64,000 nucleotides of DNA, taken from the NCBI RefSeq assembly GCF_027667425.1, contig NZ_JAQEGR010000005.1, positions 1 through 64,000 of the forward strand, read 5' to 3'. The notes under the pieces were generated by a model, which was not told the origin of the DNA, searched no databases, and saw only the letters and a list, made by a program, of their open reading frames with translations. This document shows, piece by piece, positions 59,471 through 64,000 of this stretch. The position numbers were made by a program, and so were the translations under genes. The stretch is from Fusicatenibacter saccharivorans (GTDB taxonomy: Bacteria > Bacillota > Clostridia > Lachnospirales > Lachnospiraceae). The stretch's first letter is position 1, and each line of letters begins with the position of its first letter.

Positions 59471-60691
59471 ATGAGAGAAGTAGTTACTGAAAAAATTTTT
59501 AGTGGAGAAGAGGATCTTATTCAGATCTCCACAGAAGATCGGCTTTGGGATCTTGTTGAGAAGATGAAACGACTTGAAAAGTATATTCCATGTGTCATCA
59601 ATGATGTCGCTGTAATTGGAATAGACAAGGAGCAGGAGCTGTTTTTGCAGGAGCAGTGTAGCAATATTGCTGTCAATCTGCATGGTTCCCCCCTGAAAGT
59701 CGGCAGCATCGACCCATATAAGCCTGAAAATGCTATCTGTATTCAAAAAGACGGCATGTTCCTTGCATATCCGGGTGAATACGGATATGAAATCCGTCCA
59801 TTAATCTCTGTGGGATACATTTCTATCCTGAAACGACTTGAGATGGACTGCGGAGCAATGATGCGGTTTGATATCAAAGGTGGTGACCGTTTACCACTGC
59901 CAGTGCGTGAGAAAGGACAGATTTTGACAAGGGTAGCCCAGTTGAACTCGAAACTGTGCTATGTCATTACGCTGGATGGCTGCGTTCCCGGTGTCGTATC
60001 GGATCAGTACGTTCCATTGCCTTATATTGATCTTCTGAAAGCAATGAAAAAGGTTGTAACGAAAGAACATCCGGATCTGGAGTTTCACTCTGGAACGCTG
60101 TCTTTCGAATACCTGATTGCCAACTATTGGCTGAATGATCCGGTTATGGAGCAGTCATTAGCATTAACCATGAAAAATGCCGGATGTGACGTAAAATCCA
60201 TAAGAGCTGGCATTCGTTTTTCTTCCTCGGACCTTGGGCTTTCCAGTGTATTCCTCAGTATGTTTCTGGAAATCAATGGCGTCTCAATGCCGCTTGGTAC
60301 GGGAATTCAGATGGAACACAAAGGAGATAAAGCCTCTGTTGAAGTCTTTGAGGAGAAATGCGGAGAACTCGGATCGGTTCTGCAGGCGAATGAAGACCGG
60401 ATTGAAGAATTAGGCAATATGGACGTAAAAGACGTTCCAGGCGTTGTTGCGACCCTGGTTAAGAAAAATGCTTTTCTGCCGAAGAAAGCGGCGGAGAAAG
60501 TCTTAGAAGATCTGCGGCTGCAGATGACTTCCGGAACAGGAATTGATGTTTATCTGGCACTCAACCAGATTATTCAGGTGCATTCTACCATGCAAAAGGT
60601 AAGTGATGAACGTTTTCTCGCTATGTCAGAAGGCGTAGCAAAACTGATTCACACAGATTTTTCAAAGGTAACTGTACTTGAGGAAGAATAG
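59471..60691 (+). CDS. Unknown 406-aa protein, weakly DUF932-like
   Basis: The start at 59471 is chosen because the upstream frame runs through the conserved leader. The protein is cytoplasmic and alpha/beta, without signal or metal motif. The middle (SSSDLGLSSVFLSMFLEING) and the C-terminal helices (VPGVVATLVKKNAFLPKKAA) loosely recall DUF932-type phage/plasmid proteins; I am not certain. It is the first gene of an operon with 60701 and 60986. The shared leader links its control to the 21469 operon. Confidence 0.65.
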   Translation: MREVVTEKIFSGEEDLIQISTEDRLWDLVEKMKRLEKYIPCVINDVAVIGIDKEQELFLQEQCSNIAVNLHGSPLKVGSIDPYKPENAICIQKDGMFLAYPGEYGYEIRPLISVGYISILKRLEMDCGAMMRFDIKGGDRLPLPVREKGQILTRVAQLNSKLCYVITLDGCVPGVVSDQYVPLPYIDLLKAMKKVVTKEHPDLEFHSGTLSFEYLIANYWLNDPVMEQSLALTMKNAGCDVKSIRAGIRFSSSDLGLSSVFLSMFLEINGVSMPLGTGIQMEHKGDKASVEVFEEKCGELGSVLQANEDRIEELGNMDVKDVPGVVATLVKKNAFLPKKAAEKVLEDLRLQMTSGTGIDVYLALNQIIQVHSTMQKVSDERFLAMSEGVAKLIHTDFSKVTVLEEE

Positions 60692-60700
60692 GTGAATGTT

Positions 60701-60970
60701 ATGAAAAAGAACAAATTGGCAGGAAAATTTTCACTCCTGCATCGCTTGAATACCGATACAGTGATTATCGGACTGCTCCCAGGCATCAATGTAAACGAAT
60801 TAACCTCAACCGATTTACGATATCTGGCCGCCTTTTATCTTGGTGGCGCAGTATATCGAAATAGTATGGTTACAGGTAAAATTTTCAAGGATTACTGCGG
60901 ACCATCTAAATATCCGATCGGGAACTATGCGAAAGTCTTGCAAGTCACTGCGAAAAAATATAGTCATTAA
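60701..60970 (+). CDS. Small unknown protein
   Basis: An 89-aa product from the ATG at 60701 (AGGTG upstream); a GTG at 60692 is the alternative. Contains VIIGLLPGINVNELTSTDLR and a Tyr-rich C-terminus. No family recognised. Confidence 0.55.
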   Translation: MKKNKLAGKFSLLHRLNTDTVIIGLLPGINVNELTSTDLRYLAAFYLGGAVYRNSMVTGKIFKDYCGPSKYPIGNYAKVLQVTAKKYSH

Positions 60971-60985
60971 AAAGGATATTTAGCT

Positions 60986-61378
60986 ATGGCAAAGCCAGAA
61001 TACGCTATTCGTGAAGTGAGTTTAGCAGAAGTGATACTTTTTCTTCTAAGTGCAATCATCCTTGCGGCTTATCACTTTGACTACAGAGTGGCTACATACA
61101 TAATCTTTCTGGATTTTTTTCAGTCGTTCAAGATTATCGTGGCATTACGCCAGCTTATGGAAACGAAAAGGCATCAGAAAATGTTTGGCAGCTTACCGGA
61201 TGCCTATTATTATGATTCGCTCTTAATGCGAAAATATAACTGGATCTGGACCAATATTCTCATATCTCTTTTAGCGATTGCCGCTGCAACGTGTTTATTT
61301 TCTGCAGGTTTTCAGACAATGGTAAAAAGATTTTTGAGACTGCTGTTTTTCTTTCTGGAAAGACTGGATAGAATTTGA
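60986..61378 (+). CDS. Membrane protein with three or four helices
   Basis: A 130-aa protein with hydrophobic helices at about 13-30, 38-55, 86-106 and a C-terminal FLRLLFFFLERL amphipath, and a hydrophilic loop with QKMFGSLPDAYYYDSLLMRK. No family recognised. A hairpin (61399-61419) follows. Confidence 0.65.
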   Translation: MAKPEYAIREVSLAEVILFLLSAIILAAYHFDYRVATYIIFLDFFQSFKIIVALRQLMETKRHQKMFGSLPDAYYYDSLLMRKYNWIWTNILISLLAIAAATCLFSAGFQTMVKRFLRLLFFFLERLDRI

Positions 61379-61439
61379 TTTATGAAAATGGGGAAAATGA
61401 GCCTGCTCCAAGCAGGCTCTATCCTGATTGGAGGACAAA

Positions 61440-61667
61440 ATGTCAGATTTAACGCATTTATTTACTATTGGGCAGCCTGTTCGATGCCGGCTGGATGAAA
61501 AGTTTTACAATTCCAGCAGGCTCACATATCGAGGAACAGTTAAGGAGACATATCCGGATCATATTATCGTGGATATTCCCGAGATTTCGAAACATTGCTG
61601 GTTCGAAAATGACTTCAATATGGACTGCGTGTATCCGGAATATAATTTTCAAGAATACCAAATATGA
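61440..61667 (+). CDS. Small beta-rich protein
   Basis: A 75-aa protein with GGAGG upstream of the ATG. FTIGQPVRCRLDEKFYNSSR then GTVKETYPDHIIVDIPEI looks like a small SH3-like beta barrel. No family recognised. Confidence 0.55.
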   Translation: MSDLTHLFTIGQPVRCRLDEKFYNSSRLTYRGTVKETYPDHIIVDIPEISKHCWFENDFNMDCVYPEYNFQEYQI

Positions 61668-61683
61668 TGAAAGGAAGTACCAT

Positions 61684-62295
61684 ATGGACTTAGAAAGAGT
61701 ATTATACAAAAAAATGACCAAAGATGAGCTGATTGATAAGCTCATCGCTTATAAAAATATCGAATGCCATGATCGGGCAATTGCACATGAATTTCTTTGC
61801 ATGCAAAAAGAAGATCCGTCACGAATGAATTTCGTTACGCATCGACTCACGGATATTGCTGATCCGAAGAGGGTAGCAGAAGAAATCCGCCGCGTAAAAG
61901 CTGAAAGAACGGCCTCTGCGCAACAGCCTATAAAGGACGAGCTTACCGACACGATCCCTGTTTATGTTACTCTCTATAAAAATATTCGGTTCAAAAAGCG
62001 TTTTGATGTTACCCTGGATCAGTTAGAGAGACTTAAAGAAGAGAATTCGGCAGAGAGCAAAGAGGTCCCTATTACACTCCTGGATGAAACACTGAATCTT
62101 ATGGATGCGACGTTAGATGCACTTAACGCCACCAACGAAGCTGATCTGGGTTATGAACTCGAATATTCTTTTTCGTATGGTGATCCAGAACAGCCCTTAG
62201 ATGGTTCTGAAACTGAGGAAGAGGTTCCGGTTGCAGAAGCAGATGATTCAGATGTAAACAGTGAGATGGAGTCCGTGCTGTTTGATTGGCATTAA
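61684..62295 (+). CDS. Unknown protein with a domain repeated in the next gene
   Basis: A 203-aa acidic protein. The ATG at 61684 has AAAGGAAG upstream; the long frame upstream is unlikely because it overlaps 61440-61667. Residues about 90-203 (IPVYVTLYKNIRFKKRFDVT and the end VLFDWH) match the whole of the 62337 protein. The N-terminal helical part (about 1-80) is unique. Confidence 0.65.
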   Translation: MDLERVLYKKMTKDELIDKLIAYKNIECHDRAIAHEFLCMQKEDPSRMNFVTHRLTDIADPKRVAEEIRRVKAERTASAQQPIKDELTDTIPVYVTLYKNIRFKKRFDVTLDQLERLKEENSAESKEVPITLLDETLNLMDATLDALNATNEADLGYELEYSFSYGDPEQPLDGSETEEEVPVAEADDSDVNSEMESVLFDWH

Positions 62296-62336
62296 TCACT
62301 CTATGTTGTATTAGAAAGAAAGGAAAAAATATTAAT

Positions 62337-62588
62337 ATGGAAAATGATATTAAAACAATCCCTGTTCGCATTACTGTAGAAAAAACCATACGGTTTGAAA
62401 GATGTCTCGATGTTACTCCAGAACAACTGGAAGAAATTAGGGCTGGAGAAAGTCCATTAGTAAATTCACTGCTGGAGCATTTTGATCTGGAAGTGAAAGA
62501 ATCTCTAGCGAAAGAATCTCTGGATCAGGAATTGGATTATTCTGTGGTAAACAGAGATACAGAACAGGTTTTGGTTGATTGGGAGTAA
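62337..62588 (+). CDS. Stand-alone copy of the IPVxVT-VLxDW domain
   Basis: An 83-aa acidic protein: IPVRITVEKTIRFERCLDVT, EQLEEIRAGES, ELDYSVVNRDTEQVLVDWE. It aligns along its length with the C-terminal domain of the previous protein. AAAGAAAGG lies upstream. No named family recognised. Confidence 0.6.
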   Translation: MENDIKTIPVRITVEKTIRFERCLDVTPEQLEEIRAGESPLVNSLLEHFDLEVKESLAKESLDQELDYSVVNRDTEQVLVDWE

Positions 62589-62647
62589 TTATTTTCATGC
62601 GGCCCAAAATTTAGTAATGCAAAATATTAAAAGAAAGAGGTATAAAG

Positions 62648-62836
62648 ATGTCTAATTCTAACAGAATCACAAGAGAATCCATAGATTCCATTATTGAGGA
62701 AATTATGGGAATTTCCGATTGCGATTGGCTTTCAGAAGATTCAAAGCCAAGAGAAATTGAAAGAATTTTAGTCGATGCCGGAATTGTTGAAGTAATTGAG
62801 GCGCCTGTTGAAGGTTCTGGAAAGTCCGCTGACTGA
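62648..62836 (+). CDS. Small acidic protein
   Basis: A 62-aa product with AAAGAGG before the ATG; helical N-terminus (ITRESIDSIIEEIMGISDCD). No family recognised. Confidence 0.5.
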   Translation: MSNSNRITRESIDSIIEEIMGISDCDWLSEDSKPREIERILVDAGIVEVIEAPVEGSGKSAD

Positions 62837-62951
62837 AATTTGAAAAGTACATATAATAATTTTTTACGAAAGGAGTTTTACCCAGAACGGATGTAAGAAG
62901 TGTTTATTGAAACATACGAATTTGCTGGATAAATCAAGGGAGGACTGACGC

Positions 62952-63341
62952 ATGGTGGTGAATGCAAAATGTAATCTCTGTAAAGAACCTACGAAATACG
63001 TGGCAGGGTTCTTCGATGGACCAAGGGGCAGGCACGGATGCCTGTTTGATTGCAAAAATGAGCAGTGCGAGGTTTATCAAGTGAAGAGATTTACAGAGTC
63101 AGAGGCAGTCAAGGAAAGAATAAAGATTCAGAACTTGAACAGTCAGAAGGGAATGTATGCAGGCTATATTGCAGCACTGAGGAAAGATGCCAAAATAACA
63201 ATGATGAAAATGTCGCAGATTGCTGGATGTAGTCCGGCAGAGTACAGTTCCTACGAACGCGAGAAGAAAGAGTTCGATCCGGAAATATACCGGAAATGTG
63301 AAAAATATCTGAAAGAGAAGGAAGGTGGAGAGCGATGCTGA
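62952..63341 (+). CDS. Zinc-knuckle plus HTH protein
   Basis: A 129-aa protein with GGGAGG upstream. The N-terminal half has CNLCKEPTKY and HGCLFDCKNEQCEV (zinc-type cysteines). The C-terminal half is an XRE-like helix-turn-helix (ALRKDAKITMMKMSQIAGCS then AEYSSYEREKK). It overlaps the ASCH gene by 7 nt. A phage/plasmid-type regulator, by inference. Confidence 0.65.
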   Translation: MVVNAKCNLCKEPTKYVAGFFDGPRGRHGCLFDCKNEQCEVYQVKRFTESEAVKERIKIQNLNSQKGMYAGYIAALRKDAKITMMKMSQIAGCSPAEYSSYEREKKEFDPEIYRKCEKYLKEKEGGERC

Positions 63342-63682
63342 CGCTGCCAATAAAAAAGAAGTGGTTTGATATGATCGCCTCCGGAGAAAAGAAAGAGGAG
63401 TACAGAGAAATCAAGCCGTATTACGACAGCAGGTTTATGAATGCGTTCGGTTTTCTCCTGGTTGGAGGTCAGATGGTATATGGAGATGCAGCACCGAAAG
63501 AAATCCGGAAGCCGTGGCCGGTACCAATAGTATTTAGAAATGGCTATTCCGAAGAGTCTCCGGAAATCATCTGCAAATGCACATTACATTTTGGAAAAGG
63601 CAAGCCGGAATGGGGAGCTGAGCCGGGAAAGTTATACTACGTGTTAAAAATACAGGAAATCGAGAAAGGAGCAGGACAATGA
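63335..63682 (+). CDS. ASCH-domain protein
   Basis: A 115-aa protein: LTLPIKKKWFDMIASGEKKE, EYREIKPYY is the ASCH signature (K-W/KYFDMIxSGEKxxEYREIKPYW). ASCH domains adopt a PUA-like fold and bind RNA or modified nucleosides; the cellular role here is unknown. The family is common in phages and mobile elements. It overlaps ssb by 4 nt (ATGA). Confidence 0.85.
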   Translation: MLTLPIKKKWFDMIASGEKKEEYREIKPYYDSRFMNAFGFLLVGGQMVYGDAAPKEIRKPWPVPIVFRNGYSEESPEIICKCTLHFGKGKPEWGAEPGKLYYVLKIQEIEKGAGQ

Positions 63683-63924
63683 ACAAAGTAATTTTAATGG
63701 GTCGCCTCACACGTGATCCGGAAGTTAGATATACTCAGGGAGAGCAGGCTATGGCAGTAGCGAGATACACCCTGGCAGTTGACAGAAGAGGAAAAAACCA
63801 GGAAAACTCAGCAGACTTCATCCAGTGCGTTGCATTCGGCAAGGCGGGAGAGTTCGCTGAGAGATACCTGCATAAAGGGACGAAAACCATAATGCCGCAG
63901 AAATTCGATTTAAAAATACAATAG
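63679..63924 (+). pseudogene. ssb: Truncated single-stranded DNA-binding protein
   Basis: MNKVILMGRLTRDPEVRYTQ and DFIQCVAFGKAGEFAERYLH are standard SSB OB-fold strands 1-3. After KGTK the sequence changes to TIMPQKFDLKIQ and stops at 81 aa, where a normal SSB continues (KIVVTGRIQTG...) to about 110 plus an acidic tail. The last OB strands and C-terminal tail are lost by a small deletion or frameshift. It is probably non-functional. Confidence 0.8.
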
Positions 63925-63933
63925 GAGGATTTA

Positions 63934-64000
63934 ATGCGAGAAATTGATATTATCAAAGAAGATATTCGGTGCTGTGATGATTTTGATGTGTATCCAAACG
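63934..64000 (+). CDS. Partial CDS at the right edge
   Basis: ATG at 63934 with AGGAGGA upstream; reads MREIDIIKEDIRCCDDFDVY and leaves the window. Too short to assign. Confidence 0.5.
   Translation, partial: MREIDIIKEDIRCCDDFDVYPN

Noticed and set aside
61468..61683. N-terminal extension of the 203-aa protein at 61684
   Set aside because: It overlaps the well-started gene 61440-61667 in another frame; ATG 61684 has its own ribosome-binding site.
62875..62940. GAAAGGAG followed by a Cys-rich open stretch (NGCKKCLLKHTNLLDKSRED)
   Set aside because: No start codon at a usable distance; may be a remnant but cannot be supported as a gene.

Overview
The window looks like a large mobile element, probably a big plasmid or an integrative conjugative element, from a low-GC, anaerobic gut Firmicute of the Clostridia (Lachnospiraceae-like). 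This is inferred from AT-rich intergenic DNA, strong GGAGG ribosome-binding sites, SipW/TasA-type exports, VaFE adhesin repeats with TGD cell-wall sorting signals, IS200/IS605 and IS1380 elements, and many small zinc-ribbon ORFs. A RepA_N-like initiator gene with nearby iteron-like repeats supports a plasmid-type replicon. No relaxase, type IV secretion gene or sortase is visible here.

Layout. 1-5.5 kb: a partial HTH gene, secreted and lipoprotein ORFs, and the rep-like gene. 5.5-17.4 kb: a 1756-aa unknown protein, a RemA-family DNA-binding protein, a stalked membrane protein, a PP2C phosphatase and several secreted unknowns. 17.5-22.3 kb: an operon with topoisomerase III and an RpoD-like sigma factor. 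22.9-44.6 kb: a surface module containing a Cys/His lipoprotein, a 2543-aa VaFE adhesin, an HD-GYP protein, SipW signal peptidase with TasA/camelysin-type substrates, a Cna-B adhesin and a coiled-coil CAP protein. 45-54 kb: small membrane proteins, then a mobile-DNA graveyard (IS605 with truncated tnpB, GNAT pseudogene, GrpB, truncated lipoprotein, IS1380, truncated membrane gene), then an intact IscB RNA-guided nuclease with its upstream omega-RNA. 55-64 kb: a tRNA-Gln, a radical SAM protein, a dense run of small accessory ORFs with several paralogous pairs, an ASCH protein and a broken SSB.

Two themes tie the region together. First, at least nine transcription units start from the same promoter architecture: a CGTACGTGAA box 32-34 nt upstream of AATACTAT, often placed right after the preceding terminator's T-tract. 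Further units carry only the AATACTAT-like part. This suggests an element-wide regulon, and the sigma factor and RemA-like protein encoded here are natural candidates to read it. Second, the RemA-like, SipW, TasA-like and HD-GYP proteins and the giant cross-linked adhesins look like a transferable matrix or cell-contact programme. Functional links are inferred from sequence and context only.
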